This document shows, in pieces, positions 8,408-16,457 of a stretch of 64,000 nt of DNA. Both the position numbers and the translations under genes were made by a program. The notes under the pieces were generated by a model. The model saw nothing but the letters and a program-made list of their open reading frames with translations. It was not told the DNA's origin and made no database searches. The stretch is from Aliidiomarina haloalkalitolerans. Its GTDB lineage: Bacteria > Pseudomonadota > Gammaproteobacteria > Enterobacterales > Alteromonadaceae. The stretch covers positions 682,001 to 746,000 of the forward strand of contig NZ_PIPI01000001.1 of the NCBI RefSeq assembly GCF_003987315.1, written 5' to 3'. Positions within the stretch are counted from its first letter, which is position 1; each line of letters begins with the position of its first letter.

Positions 8408-10072
8408 TTATTCGTTTGGCGCTGCGCGCTCTATAATTGTTTTTGTATCGACACCACGAGGCAAGGTCCCGTAGTTCAGTCCTTCCTGTCCGCCTAAGCG
8501 ACCGGCACAAAAAGCATCGGCAACGGCTGTCGGGGCATGCTGCACAAGTAACGCGGCCTGCAAGGTCAAGGCCATTTGGTCTGCCATGCTGCGAGCACGA
8601 TATTGCAAGGTCTCGGCATCGCCACCTGCAGCGAATTGCTGTTTCAGTTTCTGAATGCTTGCGTCTAGTCGTTTATCGGCACCCTGCGCTCGTTCAACTT
8701 CGGTGAAATAAGCGGCGAGCACTTCCGGCTCTTTTTGCAAAGCCCGCAAAATATCGAGGCACTGAACGTTACCGCTACCTTCCCAAATCGCATTAATGGG
8801 TGACTCGCGGAATAACCGAGCTGTGATATGGGTGTCCATCGTGCCTGTGCCACCAATAACTTCCATGGCTTCATAGGCGTGATTCGGCGTGCGCTTGCAA
8901 ATCCAGTATTTGCCCACGGGAGTGGCAATGCGCGACAGTAAACGCTCATGCTCATTGTCTTGTTGGTCCATTGACCGTGCCACTCGCATCGTCAGCGTCA
9001 TTGCTGCCTCGTTTTCAATGGCTAGGTCGGCCAATACATTCTGCATAAGAGGTTGCTCCGACAATCGCGAACCGAACGCAGCACGGTTCTGAGCATGATG
9101 AATTGCTTGCGCCGCTGCTTGGCGCATGCCGGAGGACGAGCCGATCATGCAGTCGTAGCGAGTCATGGCGACCATTTCAATAATCGTTCTGACTCCACGC
9201 CCTTCTTCGCCGACCATCCAAGCCAGAGCCCCACGCAATTCGGTTTCACTTGAGGCGTTGGCGACATTCCCCATTTTTTGTTTCAACTGCTGAATTTGCA
9301 GCTCGTTCTTCGTGCCATCAGGTCGCCAACGTGGCAGGAAAAAACAAGATAATCCCCCTTCAGTTTGGGCGAGCACGAGGAAAGCGTCGCACATCGGAGC
9401 CGACACAAACCATTTGTGTCCAACCAGCTCATAAGCTTGCCCTGGACCGCGTTGACCGACTGGATACGCACGAGTAGAGTTGCTTCGAACGTCTGAACCA
9501 CCTTGCTTCTCGGTCATCGCCATACCAATGGTTAACCCTTGTTTTTGGCCATCGGGAACATTCCGTGGGTCGTAGGTATTGGCGATGATCTTCGGGCCAT
9601 AGGCTGCCAACAGATCAGGTTGATGTTGCAGAGCTGGAATAGCGGCAAACGTCATGGTAATCGGACAACCATGAGCAGCTTCTACTTGCGTATGCAAATA
9701 ATACTTTGCGGCTCGGGCAACGTGAGCTCCTGCGCCTGGCGATTGCCAAGGACTCGAGTGCAGGCCATTCTCAATAGCGATTCGCATTAACTCGTGATAC
9801 GCCGGGTGGAAGTTAATCTGATCAATCCGGTGACCATAACGGTCATGGGTGCGTAACTCGGGTTTATAGTGATTGGCGTCAAACCCAAGTGCAATCGTTG
9901 CAGGTAAACCAGCTAAGCGACCAAAATCGACTAAGTCTTGTTGTGCCCAAGCTGCGCCCTCGCGCACGACGGCTTCTTGTAAAGCACGATCTGCACGAAA
10001 CAGATTGTAGTTTTCGAGTGCCACAGGTTGATTATCGACACTGTGTGTGGTGCCTAAGTAATGACTAGTCAT
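8408..10072 (-). CDS. AidB-type acyl-CoA dehydrogenase
   Basis: A 554-residue flavoprotein of the AidB branch of acyl-CoA dehydrogenases. The large N-terminal extension contains NQPVALENYNLF and DRYGHRIDQINFHP. FAD-binding and catalytic regions include AMTEKQGGSDVRSNST, KWFVSAPMCDAF and EVIGGTGTMDTH near the C-terminus. The start at 10072 has AGGA upstream and overlaps the tetR stop by eight bases. E. coli AidB belongs to the Ada alkylation response. Here, the pairing with a TetR regulator and an acyl-CoA ligase argues instead for acyl-chain catabolism (inference). I therefore withhold the aidB symbol. Confidence 0.88.
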   Translation of the reverse strand: MTSHYLGTTHSVDNQPVALENYNLFRADRALQEAVVREGAAWAQQDLVDFGRLAGLPATIALGFDANHYKPELRTHDRYGHRIDQINFHPAYHELMRIAIENGLHSSPWQSPGAGAHVARAAKYYLHTQVEAAHGCPITMTFAAIPALQHQPDLLAAYGPKIIANTYDPRNVPDGQKQGLTIGMAMTEKQGGSDVRSNSTRAYPVGQRGPGQAYELVGHKWFVSAPMCDAFLVLAQTEGGLSCFFLPRWRPDGTKNELQIQQLKQKMGNVANASSETELRGALAWMVGEEGRGVRTIIEMVAMTRYDCMIGSSSGMRQAAAQAIHHAQNRAAFGSRLSEQPLMQNVLADLAIENEAAMTLTMRVARSMDQQDNEHERLLSRIATPVGKYWICKRTPNHAYEAMEVIGGTGTMDTHITARLFRESPINAIWEGSGNVQCLDILRALQKEPEVLAAYFTEVERAQGADKRLDASIQKLKQQFAAGGDAETLQYRARSMADQMALTLQAALLVQHAPTAVADAFCAGRLGGQEGLNYGTLPRGVDTKTIIERAAPNE

Positions 10073-10721
10073 GAAACTTTTCCTCATATGGGCGGCCGGT
10101 AAGGCCCTGCAGGCAAAAATTGACAATCGGCGCAATAATGAGCGCTGCGCTGCGGGTTTGTTCTGGTGAGTTAACTTCTTGGCTTCGAGCGGGTGCTAAG
10201 GGACCAACGAGGCTTTCGGCAATACAACCTACGAGGGCGGTACTGCTCAACTGTGCATTTTGCTCGGGTAATGAGCCGTCACGAATACCGTCATGAATAG
10301 CCAACTCAAATAAGCGAGCATAACGTTGGCGGTAATCTAACCGTGCTTGGTCAACCGTTGGGTCGACGGGTTCGGCAATCAGCGCCCATGCCATAGTTGG
10401 TGCACGCAGCGCTCGTTCAGCGAATGTTCGTAAGGCGGCAGCGATCCGTTCGGCACCATTGCCAGAAGTTTCAGCGAGTGCCTGCTGTACTTTACTGACC
10501 TCCACGTCGGTAGCGCGCTGAAACACTTCGGTGCATAAAGCTTCTTTGGAAGGAAAATAGCGATACAAGGTGCCAGTCGCGACTCCTGCTCGCTTCGCAA
10601 GGTCTGCCATTTGCACGGAATTAAAACCCTGCTCAGCGACCACATAGAGTGCTGCGACCAGGATTTTATCAAAGGTTTGTGCTTTACGACTGCGGACTTT
10701 ATCCGTTTCTCGGTAGGCCAT
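10065..10721 (-). CDS. TetR-family regulator of the dehydrogenase/ligase operon
   Basis: A 218-residue regulator. The N-terminal helix-turn-helix spans about residues 16-62, with MADLAKRAGVATGTLYRYFPSK typical of TetR. The ligand-binding C-terminal domain is helical and not specific. Its stop overlaps the start of the AidB-type gene by eight bases, so regulator, dehydrogenase and ligase form one operon, and the regulator probably represses itself and the operon. An imperfect palindrome lies just upstream. The inducer is likely an acyl-CoA or fatty acid, by context only. Confidence 0.88.
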   Translation of the reverse strand: MAYRETDKVRSRKAQTFDKILVAALYVVAEQGFNSVQMADLAKRAGVATGTLYRYFPSKEALCTEVFQRATDVEVSKVQQALAETSGNGAERIAAALRTFAERALRAPTMAWALIAEPVDPTVDQARLDYRQRYARLFELAIHDGIRDGSLPEQNAQLSSTALVGCIAESLVGPLAPARSQEVNSPEQTRSAALIIAPIVNFCLQGLTGRPYEEKFHD

Positions 10722-10756
10722 AACCTACTCCTCACATGAAGGACTCATGCAAGAAG

Positions 10757-10770
10757 TGAATCATGGTTCA
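10757..10770. promoter_or_regulatory. Candidate TetR operator
   Basis: The 14-base sequence TGAATCATGGTTCA equals its reverse complement at 12 of 14 positions. It lies 36 bases upstream of the tetR start in the expected position for an autoregulatory site. This is a single sequence judged by eye; no second copy was found to support it. Confidence 0.35.
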
Positions 10771-10789
10771 TATTTTGTGTCAAGCCAAC

Positions 10790-10936
10790 TTACTTTTGCT
10801 TTTGGTTGTGCTGCTGGTTGTGCTGTAGGTTGCGCTTCTCTTCTTCTTTACGGAAGAAATAAATGAGGTAGCCGGCAATCAATGCGATTACCGCAACTGG
10901 AATAAAGACCAGCATTAAAACAGGGCCCATGGCCAT
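10790..10936 (-). CDS. 48-residue single-span membrane peptide
   Basis: A small open frame starting ATG-GCC-ATG-GGC with GGTGA upstream. It encodes MAMGPVLMLVFIPVAVIALI, continuing as a membrane helix to about residue 28, then a highly charged tail FFRKEEEKRNLQ and a glutamine/histidine-rich end (QHNQQHNQKQK). The hydrophobic-then-charged pattern and plausible start support a real gene, but I recognise no family. It lies between tetR and the GGDEF/EAL gene on the same strand. Confidence 0.5.
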   Translation of the reverse strand: MAMGPVLMLVFIPVAVIALIAGYLIYFFRKEEEKRNLQHNQQHNQKQK

Positions 10937-10974
10937 AACTTCACCATTCTTATTATGAGTATCGTTGCCGTAGC

Positions 10975-12423
10975 TTACTTTTTCAGCCAGCGCTTGGCAA
11001 ATTCATCCGCACTGACGGGCTTGCCACGCAAGAACCCTTGCATGGTATCGCAGCCCAATTCGACTAGGAGGTTATATTGCTCTTCGTTCTCGACACCTTC
11101 GGCAACGGTTTTTAAGCCAAGCGCTTTGGCCATCGCAATGATTGTTTGCACAAGTGCAAAATAGCTCTGCTCTTTTTCCATTCGTTGTACAAACGACTGG
11201 TCGATTTTTAACGTCGACACGGGAAATTGGCTCAAATAGGACAACGATGAAAAACCTGTACCGAAGTCATCGATGGCAACATGATAGCCATGTTCCCGCA
11301 AACGCTTTAACAACTTCATCGAGCGGTCTAGATTGCGCACCATCACACTTTCAGTCAGCTCAATGCCAATATGTTCAGCAGGAATCGCGTGAGTGCGCTC
11401 AAGGAAGTAATTGACCATGTAGGGCGTATCAAACTGGTGCGCTGAGGTATTGATACTTAATAAACCAGGATACGGTAATCCTTGCTTATTCCATTTTTGT
11501 AACTGCGCAACCGCGGTTTGAATCACCCAGTCCCCTAATGCGCGAATGAGCCCACGCTCTTCCGCCAATGGAATAAACTCAAGCGGACTAATTTGTCCGA
11601 GTTCGCTGTCGTGCCAGCGACAAAGTGCTTCCGCACCCACAAGTTTACCTGATTGCAAATCAAACTGAGGCTGGTAGTACAGCTCCAGTTCATCGTTTTG
11701 AATTGCAAGCTTCAAGCGATCAAGCAAGTTTTGGCGGTGGCGAAGCTGCTTACCCATCGACTGGTCATAAATACGTGAATGGGTTTCAACTTGACGGGCG
11801 AAGTCGAGGGCTATGCTGGCTTGTTGAAACAAGTTAACTGCTTTCCCACCCTCACCATCGAAACTATCAAGGCTATACGCATGCGCCGCACCAATGTGTG
11901 CTTCTAGCGATAGATTCATGTCATGCACGACAAATGGTTCTAAAAACACCATTTTCACGTGTTCGATCGCTAGCGGCAAGGCAGCACCGGAAGTACCAGG
12001 TAAGAGAATGGCATACTCGTCATTCGCAGAGCGTGCCACAAGTTCATAGGGTTCGAGTTGAGCCTGCAGTCGTTTGCCAATTTCCCGCAGTAATGCATCA
12101 CCAACCTCAAGGCCATAAGTATCGTTGACTTCTTTAAATCGACGAACGTTAACCAGGAGTAAGGAAATGTGGTCGTGACTAGCGCTCGATTGCAAAACAT
12201 CGGTGCTCGCAAACCGAAAATATGGCGGCAGTTCAAGAGCGACAGCATCGAAACCATCTCGATGACACCCATACAGCGCGTCCAATGTTTCTACTAACGC
12301 GGCTCGATTCGGTAAATCTGTAATAGGGTCTGCGTAGGCTAAACGCCACAAATACTCTTCCGGCTTCACGGCAGTGCTCGCGAAGGTCGTTGGAATAACC
12401 TCATTGTGGGCCTTTTTGGTCAT
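10975..12423 (-). CDS. EAL phosphodiesterase with degenerate GGDEF domain
   Basis: A 482-residue cytosolic protein without membrane segments. The GGDEF domain spans about residues 28-185, but the signature reads A133-N-D-E-Y instead of GGDEF, so cyclase activity is unlikely. The EAL domain (about 215-475) keeps EALCRW, ELTESVMV, IDDFGTGFSSL, LKIDQSFV and AEGVENEEQ, the metal-binding and catalytic motifs. It should hydrolyse c-di-GMP, perhaps with the degenerate GGDEF binding GTP as an activator, as known for some relatives. No sensory domain is evident in the short N-terminus. It stands alone after a 113-base gap below the phospholipase-D gene. Confidence 0.9.
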   Translation of the reverse strand: MTKKAHNEVIPTTFASTAVKPEEYLWRLAYADPITDLPNRAALVETLDALYGCHRDGFDAVALELPPYFRFASTDVLQSSASHDHISLLLVNVRRFKEVNDTYGLEVGDALLREIGKRLQAQLEPYELVARSANDEYAILLPGTSGAALPLAIEHVKMVFLEPFVVHDMNLSLEAHIGAAHAYSLDSFDGEGGKAVNLFQQASIALDFARQVETHSRIYDQSMGKQLRHRQNLLDRLKLAIQNDELELYYQPQFDLQSGKLVGAEALCRWHDSELGQISPLEFIPLAEERGLIRALGDWVIQTAVAQLQKWNKQGLPYPGLLSINTSAHQFDTPYMVNYFLERTHAIPAEHIGIELTESVMVRNLDRSMKLLKRLREHGYHVAIDDFGTGFSSLSYLSQFPVSTLKIDQSFVQRMEKEQSYFALVQTIIAMAKALGLKTVAEGVENEEQYNLLVELGCDTMQGFLRGKPVSADEFAKRWLKK

Positions 12424-12536
12424 AAAATCTTCACTACTTTTAGTGGCTTACATCGACTATAGCGGCAATTTTTCAACTTGGATATACAATCAGCTAAAGA
12501 TAGGTGTAAACCCTCACTTACACTATGTGACAAACC

Positions 12537-14120
12537 TCATAGTAACCAATCGATGGGTAATAATGAGAAAAAACGCATATTGAAACGCTGTAACCACGTG
12601 GTATAGGGGTCTTTTTCGTGGCGAATGATGTGCCCAGGCTTACGCTCGAGCCAATACAAACGGCCTTGTGGTGATAGCTGGAGTTCATAGGCTTGCATTG
12701 GCATACGTTCCGTAAACGTTTGGTCAATCATTTGCGCAAGTTCTGGACTATCGATCACAAAACCGAGTTCAGTATTCAACAATGCCGAACGCGGATCAAA
12801 ATTAAATGAACCGACAAAAACCCGTTGGCCGTCAATTGCAAACGTCTTCGCATGCAGACTTGCCGCACTGCTGCCTAACCGACCAACGGCTGGCTCTTCG
12901 TCCATGAACGGGTCAAGTGGTAAAATTTGTCGCTTTTCAAAAATCCGAATACCGGCACGTAACAGTTTTTTGCGCCATTTTGCATAGCCGGCATGCACGA
13001 TTGCAACGTCAGTTGCTTCTAGCGAATTGGTTAAAATGATGATTTCAACGCCCTGTTCAGCCATTTCGATTAGCGCGTCAACGCCCCAGCGGGTGGGCAC
13101 AAAATAGGGAGAAATCAATTCAAAGTAGTGCTGCGGCTCACCAACAGCCTTTTGCAGCTGATGCATGATCATCTGCTCTTCTTCGGCTTTCCCTAAACCT
13201 TTGAGTGGGTCATCGCTAACCATGGTGGTTTCGGCCCACATAAAGGTTACGTCACCGCGCAGTGCGTCAGCGGCAAACGTGGTCGCCATGACCTCGTCCA
13301 TAAATTCAACTAATGCGTCGTTAGCGGCTAACATTTGTGCGACGGGCTGCGGTTTATAGCGCGAGCGTTTGCGCTGCATGTCAACAAGCTGATGCAACGG
13401 GTAAGCCGAAGGGCTTGACCAAAAACGGTCAAAGTCGTCTGAGACGTCTGTCACTACAGGGCCAATTGCAAGCACATCTAAATCGGTAAAAAGAAACCCT
13501 TCACCAGCACCAAAATAGGAGTCGCCAATATTGCGCCCACCAATAATTGTTACCTGATTGTCTGCAGTGAACGACTTGTTGTGCATGCGCCGATTGGCAC
13601 GATTAAAATCGGTTATAAAACCAAGTACCCGCGAACGTCGCGCGGGAAAAGGATTAAACATGCGAACTTCGATATTTGGGTGCGCATGTAAGTGAGTCAA
13701 AATGCCTTCGAGCGGCCCTGAGTTAAGATCATCGAGCAGCAAACGAACCCGCACACCGCGTTCTGCTGCCTCATGCAACGCCGACAGCAACAGCCGACCG
13801 GTATCGTCGTTTCGCCAGATATAATACTGCACGTCCAGTGTTTTTTCGGCGTTTTCAACTAACAGCAAACGTGCCGCAAATGCTTCTAATGCGTCAGTTA
13901 ACGCAACAATGCCGGACTTATCAGGATGGTCAGCAACTAGTGGCGATAGGGTTTGTCCTAACGCTGTCTGATTAGCTTCTTCAAGGGTTAACGCTGTGGT
14001 TATGGTGCGCTCTTCTAACGCAGGTAAAGTCACCCCAGGTAGGTCGTGTGGCAATAACGAACAGCCAAGCAAAAACGTACTCAACAGAATAGCTGTCGCG
14101 TAATGCAGCGTTTTCTTCAC
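12537..14120 (-). CDS. Phospholipase-D-family lipoprotein (ClsC/YmdC-like)
   Basis: A roughly 527-residue protein. The chosen GTG at 14120 gives a classic lipoprotein signal (VKKTLHYATAILLSTFLLGC, lipobox LLGC). The frame is open back to an ATG at 14174 that overlaps the previous gene by four bases (ATGA), so the true start is uncertain. There are two HKD motifs, HNKSFTADN and HAKTFAIDG. The C-terminus ends LLPIDWLL, like the cardiolipin synthase ClsC/YmdC group. Likely role: phosphatidyl transfer or phospholipid cleavage at the periplasmic face (family inference). It is the last gene of the LOV/ATPase run. Confidence 0.85.
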   Translation of the reverse strand: MKKTLHYATAILLSTFLLGCSLLPHDLPGVTLPALEERTITTALTLEEANQTALGQTLSPLVADHPDKSGIVALTDALEAFAARLLLVENAEKTLDVQYYIWRNDDTGRLLLSALHEAAERGVRVRLLLDDLNSGPLEGILTHLHAHPNIEVRMFNPFPARRSRVLGFITDFNRANRRMHNKSFTADNQVTIIGGRNIGDSYFGAGEGFLFTDLDVLAIGPVVTDVSDDFDRFWSSPSAYPLHQLVDMQRKRSRYKPQPVAQMLAANDALVEFMDEVMATTFAADALRGDVTFMWAETTMVSDDPLKGLGKAEEEQMIMHQLQKAVGEPQHYFELISPYFVPTRWGVDALIEMAEQGVEIIILTNSLEATDVAIVHAGYAKWRKKLLRAGIRIFEKRQILPLDPFMDEEPAVGRLGSSAASLHAKTFAIDGQRVFVGSFNFDPRSALLNTELGFVIDSPELAQMIDQTFTERMPMQAYELQLSPQGRLYWLERKPGHIIRHEKDPYTTWLQRFNMRFFSLLPIDWLL

Positions 14121-14170
14121 GGTAAATACGAGCCTCACTTCGTGGCAGATGCCCCTAGTGTAACAGATAC

Positions 14171-16450
14171 TCATGCAGGCGCATATTGAATCAGCTCCTG
14201 AATAGGGACCGGCCGACCAAGGTAAAAACCCTGATAACCATCGCAGTGTCGCGCCTGTAAAAAGTCAAGTTGCTCTGCTGTTTCGATACCTTCCGCTATC
14301 ACCTTGAGCTTGAGCTCAGCGGCTATGGCCATAATCGCGCGGACAATGCTTTCTTTACCATTTTTCAAGCCAATCTGCTGGGTAAACACCCGATCAATTT
14401 TAACTACATCAATCGGTAGTTCATGTAAATAACGTAAACTCGAGTAACCTGAACCAAAATCATCGAGGGCGATGGTAAATCCGCGTTCATGCAACGCTTG
14501 TAACAGTTCTGGCGCATGCGTGAGCTCATTCACGAGCACGTTTTCAGTAATCTCTAAAGTTATCTGTTCGGGCTGAACTTGATACTTCGCCAGTGTGGTA
14601 TCTAGGTCTTCGATAAATCGGTTGCGGCTCAGTTGTAATGGCGACAAATTGACGCTTACGGTTTGCACGCCCAATTGAATTAAGCGCCCCATATCGCGAC
14701 AGACCTGCTCGAATACCCAACGTCCAATTGAAATAATTTGGCCGGTGTGTTCGGCAATTGGGATAAATTCGGCTGGCGACACTTCCCCTTGCTGAGGATG
14801 CTGCCACCTTAGCAATGCTTCAACCGAACGCATTTCGCCAGCCGCATTGGTCATGGGTTGATAAACTAACCTGAACTCATCGTTATTCAAGGCTTCTTGC
14901 AGCTCATGGCGAACAACAACGTGACGCTCGACCTTGCTATTGATGTCATGGCTAAACCATTCAAAATTGTGGTTACCTCGGCGCTTGGCTTTGTACATCG
15001 CCATGTCAGCCTGTTGGACGAGAACATTAGGCTCTTGAATGTCTTCGTTGCCCTGCGCTATGCCAATACTCGCCGTTAACGTCAGAGCCTTCCCTTCAAT
15101 TTCATAGGGCTCGGCAAGGCTAACCAGCAAGCGCTCGGCAATCGCATTCACCTCATCAGTGTTACCAGCATTGGGTAACACCACAACAAATTCGTCGCCA
15201 CCAAATCGTGCTAGCGTGTCACCATCTCGTAATACGGCAGCTAAACGCTTCGCCACAATTTTCAGTACTTTGTCACCAATCGCATGACCGAGGGTGTCGT
15301 TAATCGGCTTAAATCCGTCGAGGTCAATAAACATCACGGTTAACTGCAAATGATAACGGCGAACAAAGCGCAGAGCCTGTTCTAGGCGATCAGCAAGCAA
15401 AGCACGATTGGGTAACTCAGTTAACGTGTCGTGAGTCGCATGCCAAGCAATTCGTTCTTCTTGCTGCTTACGCTCAGAGATGTCATTTTGAATTCCGATA
15501 AAGTGCGTCACCACACCTTCTGCATCTTTTACTGGCGCGATATAAAGGTCATTCCAAAACGGCGTCCCGTCTTTACGGTAATTGCGAATAACCGTTTGCA
15601 CTTCTTTAAACCGACGCAACCGATTACGAATTTGCTCAATCGCACGGGGATCGGTATCTTCGCCCTGCAGCAACCGACAACTTTTACCCAGCATTTCTTC
15701 TTGGCTCCAGCCAGTAATGCGAGCAAATGCAGGGTTGATATACACCAACGGATTACCTGGCTTGCGGGCATCAGCAATGACGATGCCATTCACACTTGCG
15801 TCAATGCCACGCTCGAGTATCCGCATTTGCGTTTCACTCGCCTGACGCCGCTCGCGCTCTTGTTTTTGCTGTAAAATTAACGCAACCCAATCGAGTGCTT
15901 GGTTAATAACAGCGAGCGCTTGTTGCGTCGGTACTTTAATCTCGGTGAAGTAAACGGCGAATGTTCCAGCCACCGCTCCGTCTTGATTGGTAAACGGATG
16001 CGACCAGCAGGCTTTTAACTTGTAAGCATTTGCTAATGGCAAATAGTCTCTGAATCGGGGGTCTGTGTGCATGTCGGCAACCAACACCGGTTCATTCCGC
16101 GCAGCTGCCGTGCCACAGGCACCAATACCGTCAGCAATGGGCAGTTGTTGTAGTTGCTCAGCAAAACTGGCTGGCAAACGAGCGTGCGCAATACACGCTA
16201 AAGTATCGCCGCCACTTGCGACTTCCATGACGGTGGCATGGGCGCCCTCGTGCTTCGTTTCGATTAACCGACATACAGCAGTGAGTTTATCGTGCCACTG
16301 CGCATCACTCATCGCGCAATGCAATAGCTCAGCTTCAACTTTGCGTACACGTCGAAATTGCTTGAGTTTCTGTGCGAAGACACCAGCACACAGAAGGCTA
16401 ACGAGCGCAAGTAACACGCTCAGAACTACGCCAGTTGTTGTCAGTTCCAT
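14171..16450 (-). CDS. GAF-LOV-GGDEF-EAL protein, candidate blue-light c-di-GMP regulator
   Basis: A 759-residue protein with an N-terminal membrane helix (about 7-27), a GAF domain (about 50-195), a PAS domain of LOV type (about 208-326), a GGDEF domain with an intact signature (G417-G-D-E-F421), and an EAL domain with EALLRW, EITENVLV, LDDFGSGYSSL, VKIDRVF and AEGIETAEQ. The LOV assignment rests on GKSCRLLQ with the flavin-adduct Cys at 258, and on N290, N300 and Q321 at exactly the +32, +42 and +63 spacing of oat phototropin LOV2 (C450, N482, N492, Q513). Both output domains look catalytically competent. It lies seven bases after the P-type ATPase gene and overlaps the phospholipase-D frame. 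Confidence 0.9.
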   Translation of the reverse strand: MELTTTGVVLSVLLALVSLLCAGVFAQKLKQFRRVRKVEAELLHCAMSDAQWHDKLTAVCRLIETKHEGAHATVMEVASGGDTLACIAHARLPASFAEQLQQLPIADGIGACGTAAARNEPVLVADMHTDPRFRDYLPLANAYKLKACWSHPFTNQDGAVAGTFAVYFTEIKVPTQQALAVINQALDWVALILQQKQERERRQASETQMRILERGIDASVNGIVIADARKPGNPLVYINPAFARITGWSQEEMLGKSCRLLQGEDTDPRAIEQIRNRLRRFKEVQTVIRNYRKDGTPFWNDLYIAPVKDAEGVVTHFIGIQNDISERKQQEERIAWHATHDTLTELPNRALLADRLEQALRFVRRYHLQLTVMFIDLDGFKPINDTLGHAIGDKVLKIVAKRLAAVLRDGDTLARFGGDEFVVVLPNAGNTDEVNAIAERLLVSLAEPYEIEGKALTLTASIGIAQGNEDIQEPNVLVQQADMAMYKAKRRGNHNFEWFSHDINSKVERHVVVRHELQEALNNDEFRLVYQPMTNAAGEMRSVEALLRWQHPQQGEVSPAEFIPIAEHTGQIISIGRWVFEQVCRDMGRLIQLGVQTVSVNLSPLQLSRNRFIEDLDTTLAKYQVQPEQITLEITENVLVNELTHAPELLQALHERGFTIALDDFGSGYSSLRYLHELPIDVVKIDRVFTQQIGLKNGKESIVRAIMAIAAELKLKVIAEGIETAEQLDFLQARHCDGYQGFYLGRPVPIQELIQYAPA

Positions 16451-16457
16451 GCCTACC

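Noticed and set aside
12503-12525. Imperfect hairpin (GTGTAA / TTACAC) between the phospholipase-D and EAL genes
   Set aside because: Only six paired bases, no T-tract; too weak to call a terminator or operator.
15431-15874. 147-residue open frame opposite the LOV region
   Set aside because: No ribosome site, no family resemblance, and entirely inside the well-supported LOV-GGDEF-EAL gene.
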